A stretch of 64,000 bases of DNA, from the NCBI RefSeq assembly GCF_015751765.1, contig NZ_JADOTX010000001.1:2418001-2482000 (forward strand), written 5' to 3'. Shown piece after piece: positions 30,115 to 38,965 of this stretch (position 1 is the first letter of the stretch; every line of letters begins with the position of its first letter). The stretch is from Micromonospora ureilytica (GTDB lineage: Bacteria > Actinomycetota > Actinomycetes > Mycobacteriales > Micromonosporaceae). The position numbers were made by a program, and so were the translations under genes. The notes under the pieces are model-generated. The model did not search any database, was not told the origin of the DNA, and was given only the letters and a program-made list of their open reading frames with translations.

Positions 30115-31208
30115 CTGGCGGCCAGGAAGACGAAGGCGGCCATCAGCACCAGGTGTACGCCGCCCTGCAACACGTTGGCCCGGCCGGGGACCACGGTGAG
30201 TACGGCGGTCACGGCGGTGAGCGCGAGCAGGGCGAGTTGGGTGCCGCCGAGGCCGAGCAGCAGCGGGCCGTCCAGCCAGATCGAGGCGATCGCGATGGCC
30301 GGGATGGTCAGGCCGATGCTGGCCATCGCCGAGCCGAGCGCGAGGTTCAGGCTGATCTGCACGCGGTCGCGGCGGGCGGCGCGGGCGGCGGCCAGGGTCT
30401 CCGGCAGCAGCACCAGCAGGGCGATGATGACGCCGACGAAGGCGTGCGGGAGGTTCGCCGCGGCGACGCCGGCCTCGATGGTCGGGGAGACCGTCTTGGC
30501 GTCGCCGACCACCGCTACCAGCGCCACCAGCAGCAGCCCCAGACTGACCAGCGCCGCGCGGGTGGTCGGCGGCTTGGCGTGCTCCTCCGCGTCGATCACC
30601 TGGCCCCGGCTGTCGACAGGCAGGAAGTAGTCGCGGTGCCGGCCGGTCTGCACGAGCACGAAGAGCCCGTAGAGCGCCAACGAGGCGACGGCGGCGAAGG
30701 CGAGCTGGGCCGGGCTGAACTCGGGGCCGGGTCGGGCCGTGGTGAAGGTCGGGATGACCAGACTCAGGGTGGCCAGGGTGATCACGGTGGCCAGGGCCCC
30801 GCCGGTGCCCTCCGGGTTGAACACCGCGACGCGACGGCGCAGCGCCCCGAGCAGCAGGGACAGGCCGAGTATCCCGTTGCAGGTGATCATGATGGCGGCG
30901 AAGACGGTGTCCCGGGCGAGCGACTGGGTCTTCTCCGGCCCGCTGATCATCAGCGTGACGATGAGGGCTACCTCGATCACGGTGACCGCGACGGCGAGCA
31001 CCAGCGACCCGTACGGCTCCCCCACCCGGTGGGCGACCACCTCCGCGTGGTGCACGGCCGCGAGCACGGCACCCCCGAGGAGCACCGCGACCACCACGAT
31101 GATCGGGCCGGGCAGGCTCCGTCCCCAGGTCACGATCAACACCAGGACAGCGAGCACGGGTACGGCGATGGTCCAGTCGGTCAGGCGGGAGCGAAGCAGG
31201 GCGGCCAT
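30108..31208 (-). CDS. Calcium/proton exchanger family protein (ChaA-like)
   Basis: 366 residues with about 11 hydrophobic segments. The two CaCA alpha-repeat signatures are visible as GEPYGSLVLAVAVTVIEVAL and LPETLAAARAARRDRVQISL followed by NLALGSAMASIGLTIP. The Glu in each repeat is the ion ligand. It exchanges Ca2+ (or Na+/K+ in ChaA types) for protons at the cytoplasmic membrane. The stop lies inside the last 29-bp tandem repeat unit. Confidence 0.9.
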   Translation of the reverse strand: MAALLRSRLTDWTIAVPVLAVLVLIVTWGRSLPGPIIVVVAVLLGGAVLAAVHHAEVVAHRVGEPYGSLVLAVAVTVIEVALIVTLMISGPEKTQSLARDTVFAAIMITCNGILGLSLLLGALRRRVAVFNPEGTGGALATVITLATLSLVIPTFTTARPGPEFSPAQLAFAAVASLALYGLFVLVQTGRHRDYFLPVDSRGQVIDAEEHAKPPTTRAALVSLGLLLVALVAVVGDAKTVSPTIEAGVAAANLPHAFVGVIIALLVLLPETLAAARAARRDRVQISLNLALGSAMASIGLTIPAIAIASIWLDGPLLLGLGGTQLALLALTAVTAVLTVVPGRANVLQGGVHLVLMAAFVFLAASP

Positions 31209-31295
31209 GCCGTCCAGCGTGCCAGGTCAGGTGATCATGTGCCCACCATCGACGCAGGGACCCGCGCGGTGTCGCAGGTCCACAACGGGCAGACC

Positions 31296-31313
31296 CGTAA
31301 CCTATGGGTTACG
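31296..31313 (+). promoter_or_regulatory. Palindromic operator upstream of ArsR gene
   Basis: CGTAACC-TATG-GGTTACG, perfect 7-bp arms with a 4-bp centre, 9 bp before the GTG start at 31322. A TAACCT at 31298 could be the -10 box, so the site could block the promoter. Likely autoregulatory (inference). Confidence 0.6.
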
Positions 31314-31321
31314 CTTCGGGG

Positions 31322-31684
31322 GTGGACGAGGTGGCCGTCGCGATCGCGGACCCGGTGCGGCGGCACATCCTGACCATGTTGCGCGACGAACCCCTCTCCG
31401 CCGGCGACATCGCCCAGCGGTTCACGATCAGCCGGCCCGCCATCAGCCGCCACCTGCGGGTGTTGCGCGAGAGCGGGCTGGTCCGTGACGAGCTGGTCGG
31501 ACGACAGCGGATCTACCGGCTCGACCCGGGCCCGCTCGCCCCACTGCTCGACTGGCTCACCGGGCTCACCACAGTCGACAGGTGGGAGCGGCAGCTCGAC
31601 GCGTTGGAAACCGAGGTCTATCGCACCCGCCGAGAGCGCCGCAGCCGCGGCCCGGCGGAACACCGAAGGGAGCACACGGCATGA
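31322..31684 (+). CDS. ArsR-family transcriptional regulator
   Basis: 120 residues. Winged-helix core VRRHILTMLRDEPLSAGDIAQRF then ISRPAISRHLRVLRESGLV. No metal-binding Cys motif is present, so it is of the SdpR-like type that pairs with SRPBCC proteins, exactly as found here. GTG 31322 matches the family's usual start (DEVAVAIADPVRR); ATG 31304 lies inside the palindrome and is less likely. The stop overlaps the next ATG (ATGA), so regulator and SRPBCC gene are co-translated. Confidence 0.9.
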   Translation: MDEVAVAIADPVRRHILTMLRDEPLSAGDIAQRFTISRPAISRHLRVLRESGLVRDELVGRQRIYRLDPGPLAPLLDWLTGLTTVDRWERQLDALETEVYRTRRERRSRGPAEHRREHTA

Positions 31685-32184
31685 CCCGCACACCCGCCGG
31701 ACGCCTGTTTCGCACCGCCACCGGGCACGATCTCGTCCTCACCCGGACCTTCCGCGCCCCGCTCGCGGACGTCTGGGCCAGCCTGACCGAATCGGAACGC
31801 ACGGCCCGCTGGTTCGGCCCGTGGGAGGGCGAGGCCGGGCCCGGACGGAGCATCCGGGTCCAGATGGCGTACGAGGAGGAGAAGCCCTGGTGTGAGGTCC
31901 GCATCGACGCGTGCGAACCGCCACAGCGCCTCGCCGTTTCGATGATCGACAGCTACGGCACCTGGCTGCTGGAGCTGTCGCTGACCGAAACCGACGGCAC
32001 CACCGAGCTGCGGTTCGTGCAGCACCTGAGCAGCGTGGAGGGCATCGCCGAGGTGGGCGCCGGTTGGGAGTACTACCTGGACATGCTGGTCGCCTCCCGG
32101 GACGGTTCGCCCCGCCCGGAGTTCGACGACTACCACCCGGCCATGCAGCCCTACTACCAGGGGCTGGCCGCCGCGGCAGGCTAG
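31681..32184 (+). CDS. SRPBCC (AHSA1-like) domain protein
   Basis: 167 residues. The fold shows in LVLTRTFRAPLADVWASLTE, ARWFGPWEGEAG and GWEYYLDMLVAS near the end. START/AHSA1-type domains bind hydrophobic ligands or act as co-chaperones; no specific substrate is indicated. Coupled to the ArsR gene by a 4-bp overlap, which suggests that ArsR controls it and that the pair responds to one signal. ATG 31681 is fixed by the overlap. Confidence 0.88.
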   Translation: MTRTPAGRLFRTATGHDLVLTRTFRAPLADVWASLTESERTARWFGPWEGEAGPGRSIRVQMAYEEEKPWCEVRIDACEPPQRLAVSMIDSYGTWLLELSLTETDGTTELRFVQHLSSVEGIAEVGAGWEYYLDMLVASRDGSPRPEFDDYHPAMQPYYQGLAAAAG

Positions 32185-32196
32185 GAGTGCGGCCGG

Positions 32197-32766
32197 CTAA
32201 GGGTCGAGCTCCCGCCGCAGCTTGGCGAACTCGTCGGTCAACGCCGGCAGGGGGAAGTGCGCGTTCAGGCCACTGGGGTTCGGCAGCACCCACACCTGGG
32301 CCGGGCCCAGCAGATCCGGTCGCGGACCCAGCCCGGCCTTCGGTCGGGCGAAGGCGATCCGGTACGCGGTCACTCCCAGGATCGCGACCCAGCGCGGCCG
32401 GTAGCGCTCGGCCTTCACCGCCAACCCGGTGACCCCGGCCACCAGCTCCTCCGACGTCAGCTCGGCGGCGCGGGCGGTGGCACGGTTACTCAGGCTGGTG
32501 ATGCCCAGGCCGTGCCGCAACAGCTCGTCACGCTCCCACGAGCGCAGCTGGCGGTCGGTGAAGCCGGCCCCGTGCAGGGCCGGCCAGAAGCGGCTGCCCC
32601 GGCGGGCGAACGGCTCTCCCACCGCGGCCGAGTAGAGGCCGGGGTTGTAGCCGCAGAACAACACGCGCAGCCCGGGGCCGATGATGTCCGGCAGACCTCG
32701 GCCAGCCGCCGCCGCCACCTCCTGCGGGGTCGGCCGCCGCGCCGGCCCCGCACGCTCCGCGTCCAT
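32197..32766 (-). CDS. mug: Mismatch-specific uracil/thymine-DNA glycosylase
   Basis: 189 residues. The active-site loop is LFCGYNPGLYSA (GxNPG) and the second motif is LPNPSGLNAHF, both typical of the Mug/TDG group. It removes uracil or thymine mispaired with G in base excision repair. The loop Asn that activates water is in YNPG. ATG 32766 starts the conserved protein; the open frame upstream overlaps the next gene's region and is not credible. Convergent with the SRPBCC gene 12 bp away. Confidence 0.92.
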   Translation of the reverse strand: MDAERAGPARRPTPQEVAAAAGRGLPDIIGPGLRVLFCGYNPGLYSAAVGEPFARRGSRFWPALHGAGFTDRQLRSWERDELLRHGLGITSLSNRATARAAELTSEELVAGVTGLAVKAERYRPRWVAILGVTAYRIAFARPKAGLGPRPDLLGPAQVWVLPNPSGLNAHFPLPALTDEFAKLRRELDP

Positions 32767-32828
32767 CCCACCGATCCTGCCGTACGCCCCGGTGCCGGCA
32801 CCGGCACACGCCTTGACACCATCAACGG

Positions 32829-33572
32829 ATGCAGTCAACCGACCACCTCGCCGCCAGCCGTTACGCGCGGATGCGCTGGAACACTCCGCTCTCGCCGGAG
32901 CACGCCGCGCTGCTGCTGCAACGGCTCGACGTCCGCCCCGGCACGCGCGTGCTCGACCTCGGCTGCGGCTGGGGTGAGCTGCTGCTGCGGGCGGTCGCCG
33001 CCGGCGGTGTGTCCGGCCCGGTCGCCACCCGGGGCGTCGGCGTCGACACCGACGACGCCGCGCTCGCCCGGGGTCGACGGCTGGCCGCGAGTCGGTCACT
33101 CAACCGGCACGTCGCCTTCGTGATGGGGGAAGCGGCGGCCTGGCAGGAGCCCGCCGACCGGGTCCTCTGCATCGGCTCGGCACATGCCTTCGGCGGCACC
33201 GAGGCCGCCCTCGACGCCCTCGCCGCCGTGGTCCGGCCCGGTGGGCGGCTGCTGTTCGGCGACGCGTACTGGGAACGGTCCCCCACCGCGGAGATCGCCG
33301 AGGTCTTCGGCCCGGACGTCCCGACCCTTCCCGGTCTGGTCGAGGCCGCCCGCGAGCGAGGCTGGCGGTTGCTGCACCTGAGCACCGCCGACCAGCGGGA
33401 ATGGGACGACTTCGAGTCCACCTGGCTCGCCGGCCGGCAGGAGTGGCTGCTGGCGTACCCGGAGGATCCTCGTGCGGCCGAGGTCCGCGCGGAACTCGAC
33501 GACCGGTTGCGCGAGTACGTCGGCGGTTACCGGGGTGTCCTCGGCCTTGGCTACCTCGTCCTCGGCCGCTGA
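32829..33572 (+). CDS. SAM-dependent class I methyltransferase
   Basis: 247 residues. SAM motif RVLDLGCGWGELLLRAV at residues about 41-57; RVLCIGSAHAFGG and VRPGGRLLFGDAYWERSP follow in the usual places. The substrate is not predictable. Starts ATG 32829; no clear ribosome site, and the gene begins 62 bp from the divergent mug start. It ends before a CPBP protease gene with a 34-bp gap. Confidence 0.88.
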   Translation: MQSTDHLAASRYARMRWNTPLSPEHAALLLQRLDVRPGTRVLDLGCGWGELLLRAVAAGGVSGPVATRGVGVDTDDAALARGRRLAASRSLNRHVAFVMGEAAAWQEPADRVLCIGSAHAFGGTEAALDALAAVVRPGGRLLFGDAYWERSPTAEIAEVFGPDVPTLPGLVEAARERGWRLLHLSTADQREWDDFESTWLAGRQEWLLAYPEDPRAAEVRAELDDRLREYVGGYRGVLGLGYLVLGR

Positions 33573-33606
33573 CCGTCCGCAATTGACGCCGCTGGCTACG
33601 CTGCGC

Positions 33607-34419
33607 GTGGTGAGCGCCGGATCTCGTCTCGCAGTGCCCTGGCGGGTCCTCGTCGTGGCCACCGGCGCCGTGCTGGTGTGGCTGTTCCTGGGCGCCCTGC
33701 TCGACAGTGACTACGACCGACCCACCCATGCGGTCGGGGCGGTCCTCACCTCCGCTGTCGTCGTACCCCTGGTGGTTGTCGCCCGTCGCGTCCTGGACCG
33801 ACGCCCGTGGGCCGGCCTCGGGCTGCCGTCGCTGCGCTCCGGCTGGCGGCGTCTGCTGTTCGGCATGGCCTGCTGGCTCGTGCCCGCCGCGGCGGGGTTC
33901 GCGCTCTGCCTCGGCCTCGGCTGGGTCGAGATCAGCGTCCGGACGTCCGTCGGGGACGCGCTGCGCGTGGCGGCGCTGCTGGTCGTCCTCGTCTTCCTGA
34001 AGGAGGCGCTGCCGGAGGAGCTGATCTTCCGGGGGTACCTGCAACACAACCTCGCCACGCGGCTGCCGGCCTGGCAGGCGGCCGTCGGGCAGGCCGCGCT
34101 GTTCACAGTGTTCGGCTTCCTCGTCGGGGCGGCCCGATCCGTCGACCGACTGGCGCTCTTCTTCGTCTTCGCGCTGCTGCTGGGCGCCTTTCGCGCCGCC
34201 ACCGGCGACGTCTGGGCCGGCATCGGCCTGCACGTCGCCTTCCAGACGGTCGCTCAGCTGTTCGGCGACGTCGGGGCGGTCTTCGACGTGGTCGGCGCGA
34301 ACGTCCTGGGAGTGGTGGCCATGGGGGCGATCCCGTTCTCGGTCAGCTGGATCGTCCTGCGGCACCGCTACCGGGACTACCTGGACTGGCGGGCCCTCGC
34401 GCCGGAGCCGGTGCGCTGA
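33607..34419 (+). CDS. CPBP-family intramembrane metalloprotease
   Basis: 270 residues with about seven hydrophobic segments. The catalytic motif is EALPEELIFRGYLQ (EExxxR), with GIGLHVAFQ providing the later His residue. CPBP/Abi proteins are Rce1-like membrane proteases; roles include peptide processing and immunity functions in some bacteria, unknown here. GTG 33607 or GTG 33610 is the start; the in-frame region upstream overlaps the methyltransferase. Confidence 0.88.
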   Translation: MVSAGSRLAVPWRVLVVATGAVLVWLFLGALLDSDYDRPTHAVGAVLTSAVVVPLVVVARRVLDRRPWAGLGLPSLRSGWRRLLFGMACWLVPAAAGFALCLGLGWVEISVRTSVGDALRVAALLVVLVFLKEALPEELIFRGYLQHNLATRLPAWQAAVGQAALFTVFGFLVGAARSVDRLALFFVFALLLGAFRAATGDVWAGIGLHVAFQTVAQLFGDVGAVFDVVGANVLGVVAMGAIPFSVSWIVLRHRYRDYLDWRALAPEPVR

Positions 34420-34818
34420 GCGGCTGAAGCCTGGGCGTCTGGCCCACCTGCGGGGGCCGATCGCCACAGCCCCGCGAGCCGTTCTCGATCTTCGTCGATA
34501 ACCATGCCATCGACCATACGTCATACGTCTCACCTCCACACCACCGAGGCCCGTTCGCGGGCCCACTCGGGACCGAGCACGTGGGCTTGACGGGGCACAG
34601 ACATCGGAGGTTTACTGCGTCAACGATGCCAGTCGATGAATTCTGACCGTCCATTTTGAATGGTTCGAATCGTCGGTTGGTTTCACCGCCCCATCCCCCA
34701 CCACCCCGCACCACCTCAGCCGAGCATCGGCGGCCCGGCTTCCGCACCACCGCCACTGTGGCCTCCGGCCTGCCCGTGTGCACAGCCTGAGGTCGACGCT
34801 CAGCAGAGGAGCAAGACC
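34420..34818. other. 399-bp region before secreted ThuA gene
   Basis: No credible gene. It has a stretch of lower GC near 34610-34680, with the small inverted repeat CCATT-TTG-AATGG at 34651-34663 and a tandem CATACGT pair near 34516. This may be a regulated promoter region for the downstream secreted genes. A ribosome site GAGGAG lies just before 34819. Confidence 0.4.
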
Positions 34819-36003
34819 ATGCGTTCCCGTCCCCGCCTGTTGGCACTCGTCACCGGCTTGGCCGTCATGCTGGCCAGCCTGGTCGCCATGCCGACCCCCG
34901 CCTCGGCGGCACCGCTGACCAAGGTCCTGGTGTTCAGCAAGACCGCCGGTTTCCGGCACTCGGCCATCCCCAACGGCATCGCCGCGATCCAGCAGCTCGG
35001 CTCCGCCAACGGCTTCAGCGTGACCGCGACCGAGGATGCCGGCCAGTTCACCACCTCCAACCTGGCCCAATACCAGGCGGTGGTCTTCATGTCGACGACC
35101 GGCGACGTCCTCAACGCCAGCCAGCAGACGGCCTTCGAGTCGTACATCGCCGCCGGCGGCGGGTACGTCGGCGTGCACGCCGCCGCCGACACCGAGTACA
35201 GCTGGCCGTGGTACGGCGCGCTGGTCGGAGCATGGTTCGACTCGCACCCGGCGATCCAGACCGCCACCGTGAAGATCGAGGACCAGACCAACCCGTCGAC
35301 CGCGCACCTCGGCACGACCTGGGTCCGCTCCGACGAGTGGTACAACTACCGCACCAACCCCCGGTCCAGCGCGCGGGTCCTGGCCAGCCTCGACGAGTCG
35401 TCGTACAGCGGCGGCAACATGAGCGGCGACCACCCGATCACCTGGTGCAAGGCGTACGGCGGCGGGCGTGCCTGGTACACCGGCCTCGGGCACACCGAGG
35501 CGTCGTACACCGACCCGAACTTCACCAAGATGCTGCTCGGCGGTCTCCAGGTCGCCGCGGGTTCCGTGACGGCCGACTGCTCGCCGCGCACGACCACCCC
35601 GCCGCCCGCCAGCGGCTCCACCCTGCGGGCCCGCGCCAACAACCAGTACGTGAGCGCGCCGAACTCCACCACCGCGCTGATCGCCAACAAGACCTCCGTC
35701 GGGACCACCGAGCGGTTCGACCTGGTCAACCTCGCCAACGGCAACGTGGCGCTGCGCGCCAAGGGCAACGGGCAGTTCGTCGCGGCCGAGAACTCCGGGT
35801 CCTCCCCGCTGATCGCCAACCGGGCCAGCGCCGGCGCCTGGGAGACGTTCCAGCTCGTCCGCAACTCCGACGGCACGGTGAGCCTGCGGGCCACTGTGAA
35901 CAACCGCTACGTCGCCGCCGACAACGCGGGCTCGTCCCCGCTGATCGCCAACCGGACCTCCATCGGTCAGTGGGAGAAGTTCGACCTGGTCACCACCAAC
36001 TGA
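34819..36003 (+). CDS. Secreted ThuA-domain protein with beta-trefoil lectin module
   Basis: 394 residues. Sec signal peptide (positively charged start, hydrophobic core, cleavage after ASA30). ThuA-like domain at about 35-255 with VLVFSKTAGFRHSAIPNGIA and GGGYVGVHAAADTEYSWPWY and TGLGHTEASY. Then a Thr/Pro linker and a fascin-like beta-trefoil (267-394) of three repeats, each with a LIANRTS-type segment. ThuA relates to glutamine amidotransferase-like folds linked to trehalose/sugar use. It lies 88 bp before a secreted sugar dehydrogenase bearing the same trefoil. Probably acts outside the cell on polysaccharide. Confidence 0.88.
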   Translation: MRSRPRLLALVTGLAVMLASLVAMPTPASAAPLTKVLVFSKTAGFRHSAIPNGIAAIQQLGSANGFSVTATEDAGQFTTSNLAQYQAVVFMSTTGDVLNASQQTAFESYIAAGGGYVGVHAAADTEYSWPWYGALVGAWFDSHPAIQTATVKIEDQTNPSTAHLGTTWVRSDEWYNYRTNPRSSARVLASLDESSYSGGNMSGDHPITWCKAYGGGRAWYTGLGHTEASYTDPNFTKMLLGGLQVAAGSVTADCSPRTTTPPPASGSTLRARANNQYVSAPNSTTALIANKTSVGTTERFDLVNLANGNVALRAKGNGQFVAAENSGSSPLIANRASAGAWETFQLVRNSDGTVSLRATVNNRYVAADNAGSSPLIANRTSIGQWEKFDLVTTN

Positions 36004-36091
36004 CCTGGTTCCCCCGCACGTTCTCCACCACCCCACCTGGTCGTGGTGCGCCCCTGCGCGCCCGTCCCCCGGTCGTCGAGAAAGGACGATC

Positions 36092-38923
36092 ATGCTCTCG
36101 TACCCCCGGCGCTGGCCCCGGGCGCTCTTCGCGGCGGTCCTCACCGTCGCGAGCGCGGCCCTCGCTGTGGCTGCTCCGTCCACCGCCCAGGCGGCGGTGA
36201 TCCCCGCCTCCGACTATCAGCAGGTCAAGCTCGCCACCGGTTCGGGCGAGCTGGGTGAGGCCATGTCCCTGGCCGTCCTGCCCAACCGCTCGGTGCTGCA
36301 CACCGCCCGCAACGGCGTGCTGCGGGTGACCGACGTGGCCGGCAACACCAAGACCTCCGGCACCCTGTCCGTCTACACGCACGACGAGGAGGGGTTGCAG
36401 GGCGTCGCCGTCGACCCCAACTTCGCCACCAACCGGTGGATCTACCTGTACTACTCCCCCACGCTGAGCACCCCGTCCGGGGACGCCCCGACCACCGGCT
36501 CGCAGTCCGACTGGGACCGGTGGAAGGGGCACCTGCGGCTGTCCCGGTTCACCCTGAACAGCGACGACACGCTCAACCTGGGCAGCGAGAAGATCGTGCT
36601 CCAGGTCGCCAACGACCGTGGGCAGTGCTGCCACGTCGGCGGTGACCTGGACTTCGACGCCGCCGGCAACCTGTACCTGACCACCGGCGACGACACCAAC
36701 CCGTTCGAGTCGTCCGGCTACGCGCCACTTGACGAACGGACCAACCGCAACCCGCAGTTCGACGCCCAGCGCACGGCGGGCAACACCAACGACCTGCGGG
36801 GCAAGCTGCTGCGGATCAAGCCGCAGGCGGACGGCACGTACACCATCCCGTCGGGCAACCTGTTCGCCCCCGGCACGTCGGGCACCCGCCCGGAGATCTA
36901 CGCCATGGGCCTGCGCAACCCGTTCCGGATGAGCGTCGACAAGGCGACCAGCGTGGTCTACCTCGGTGACTACGGCCCCGACGCCGGCAGCACGAACTCC
37001 AGCCGGGGCCCCCAGGGTCAGGTCGAGTTCAACCGCATCGCGTCGCCGGGCAATTACGGCTGGCCGTACTGCACCGGTGCCAACACCAGCACCGAAACAT
37101 ACAATGAATACACCTTCCCGTCCGGGCCGTCGCAGTCCAAGTACAACTGCTCGGGCGGGCCGACCAACAACTCGTTCCGCAACACCGGGCTCGGCACGCT
37201 GCCCGGGGCGAGGGCGGCCTGGATCAAGTACGCCGGCGACTCCGGCTCGCCGTCGGAGTTCGGCAGCGGCTCGGAGTCGCCAATGGGCGGGCCGGTCTAC
37301 CGGTACGACGCCTCGCTCAACTCCAGCATCAAGTTCCCGTCGTCGCTGAACGGTCAGTTCTTCGCCGGCGAGTACGGCCGCCGCTGGATCAAGGCCATCG
37401 CGGTCAACTCCGACGGCTCGCGTGGGGAGATCTCCAACTTCCCGTGGACCGGCACCCAGGTCATGGACATGGCCTTCGGCCCGGACGGCGCCCTGTACGT
37501 GCTGGACTACGGCACCGGCTCGAACAACCAGGCGCTCTTCCGGATCGAGTACATCGGTGGTGGCAACCGCAGCCCGATCGCGGTCGCCTCGGCGAACCCC
37601 ACGTCGGGGGCCAACCCGCTGACTGTCAACTTCTCGTCGGCCGGCAGCTCCGACCCCGAGGGCGGCGCGCTCAGCTACCTGTGGACCTTCGGTGACGGCA
37701 CCACGTCGACGGCGGCCAACCCGACGAAGACGTACACCACGAACGGCACGTACTCCCCCACGTTGAAGGTCACCGACCCGACCGGCCTGTCCGGAACGGC
37801 GAGCCTGATCGTCACAGTGGGCAACACCGCGCCGACGGTGTCGCTCACCACGCCCGCCGACGGGCAACTGTTCACCTTCGGTGACACGGTGCCGTACCAG
37901 ATCTCGGTGAGCGACCCGCAGGACGGCACGATCGACTGTTCCAAGGTGAGCCTGACGTACGCGCTGGGCCACGACAGCCACGCCCACCAGATCACCTCGA
38001 AGACCGGTTGCAGCGGCTCCATCACCGTCCCGACGGACGGGGAGCACGACTCCGCGGCCAACATCTACGGAGTCTTCGACGCCGCCTACACCGACAACGG
38101 TGGGCTCACCACGCACAGCATCAAGACTCTGCAACCCAAGCACCGCCAGGGTGAGCACTTCGGCGCCCAGTCCGGTGTCCAGGCCACCGACCACACCAAC
38201 GCCGAGGGTGGCCGCACGGCCGGGTTCATCGAGAACAACGACTGGATCTCCTACCAGCCGTACAACCTGGCCAACGCCAACCGCATCACCGTAAGGGCGT
38301 CGTCGGCCGGCGCCGGTGGCACCATCGAGGTCCGGGCCGGGTCGGCCACCGGCACCCTGCTGGGCACCGTCACGGTTCCGGTGACCGGCAACTGGGAGAC
38401 CTTCGTCGAGGCGTCCGCCACGATCAGCAACCCACCCACCGCGTCGACGACGTTGTACCTGGTCTTCAAGGGTGGGTCCGGCTACCTGTTCGATGTCGAC
38501 GCGTTCACCTTCGCGACCGGCACCGGTAGCAGCGCACCGGCGAGCACCCTTCGGGCGCAGGTCAACAGCCAGTACGTGTCGGCGGTCGGCAGCACCGCGT
38601 TGATCGCCAACAAGGCCAGCGTCTCGACGACCGAGCAGTTCGACCGGGTGGACGCTGGCAACGGTGCCATCGCCCTTCGGTCGCGCGCCAACGGGCTCTA
38701 CGTCTCCGCCGAGAACGCGGGCGCGGAGCCGTTGATCGCCAACCGCACGTCCGTGGGTGCGTGGGAGACCTTCCAGCTCATCACCAACTCCGACGGGACG
38801 GTCAGTCTGCGCGCCACGATCAACAACCAGATCGTGGCCGCCGAGAACGCCGGAGCGGGATCGCTCATCGCCAACCGCACCTCGGTCGGCGCCTGGGAGA
38901 GGTTCATCCTGACCACCAGCTGA
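36092..38923 (+). CDS. Secreted sugar (sorbosone/glucose) dehydrogenase with PKD, CBM6 and beta-trefoil
   Basis: 943 residues. Signal peptide (cleavage near AQA35). PQQ-type six-bladed propeller at about 40-495 (AMSLAVLPNRSVLHTARNG; HVGGDLDFDAAGNLYLTTGD; EIYAMGLRNPFRMSVDKAT; GNYGWPYC). PKD at about 500-580 (SYLWTFGDGTTS). A CBM6-type jelly roll at about 685-810 (AEGGRTAGFIENNDWISY). Fascin-like trefoil at 818-943 that resembles the one in the upstream ThuA protein. Likely oxidises sugars with PQQ in the periphery; no PQQ synthesis genes are in the window. ATG 36092 has an AAAGGA site. Confidence 0.9.
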   Translation: MLSYPRRWPRALFAAVLTVASAALAVAAPSTAQAAVIPASDYQQVKLATGSGELGEAMSLAVLPNRSVLHTARNGVLRVTDVAGNTKTSGTLSVYTHDEEGLQGVAVDPNFATNRWIYLYYSPTLSTPSGDAPTTGSQSDWDRWKGHLRLSRFTLNSDDTLNLGSEKIVLQVANDRGQCCHVGGDLDFDAAGNLYLTTGDDTNPFESSGYAPLDERTNRNPQFDAQRTAGNTNDLRGKLLRIKPQADGTYTIPSGNLFAPGTSGTRPEIYAMGLRNPFRMSVDKATSVVYLGDYGPDAGSTNSSRGPQGQVEFNRIASPGNYGWPYCTGANTSTETYNEYTFPSGPSQSKYNCSGGPTNNSFRNTGLGTLPGARAAWIKYAGDSGSPSEFGSGSESPMGGPVYRYDASLNSSIKFPSSLNGQFFAGEYGRRWIKAIAVNSDGSRGEISNFPWTGTQVMDMAFGPDGALYVLDYGTGSNNQALFRIEYIGGGNRSPIAVASANPTSGANPLTVNFSSAGSSDPEGGALSYLWTFGDGTTSTAANPTKTYTTNGTYSPTLKVTDPTGLSGTASLIVTVGNTAPTVSLTTPADGQLFTFGDTVPYQISVSDPQDGTIDCSKVSLTYALGHDSHAHQITSKTGCSGSITVPTDGEHDSAANIYGVFDAAYTDNGGLTTHSIKTLQPKHRQGEHFGAQSGVQATDHTNAEGGRTAGFIENNDWISYQPYNLANANRITVRASSAGAGGTIEVRAGSATGTLLGTVTVPVTGNWETFVEASATISNPPTASTTLYLVFKGGSGYLFDVDAFTFATGTGSSAPASTLRAQVNSQYVSAVGSTALIANKASVSTTEQFDRVDAGNGAIALRSRANGLYVSAENAGAEPLIANRTSVGAWETFQLITNSDGTVSLRATINNQIVAAENAGAGSLIANRTSVGAWERFILTTS

Positions 38924-38932
38924 CGAGTGGTG

Positions 38933-38965
38933 GGGCCCGGTCTGGTCGGTGACCAGGCCGGGCCC
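38933..38965. terminator. Hairpin after sugar dehydrogenase gene
   Basis: A 15-bp stem (GGGCCCGGTCTGGTC against GACCAGGCCGGGCCC, one G.U pair) with a 3-base loop. It ends where the XRE gene stop begins, so it serves both convergent genes. Confidence 0.8.
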
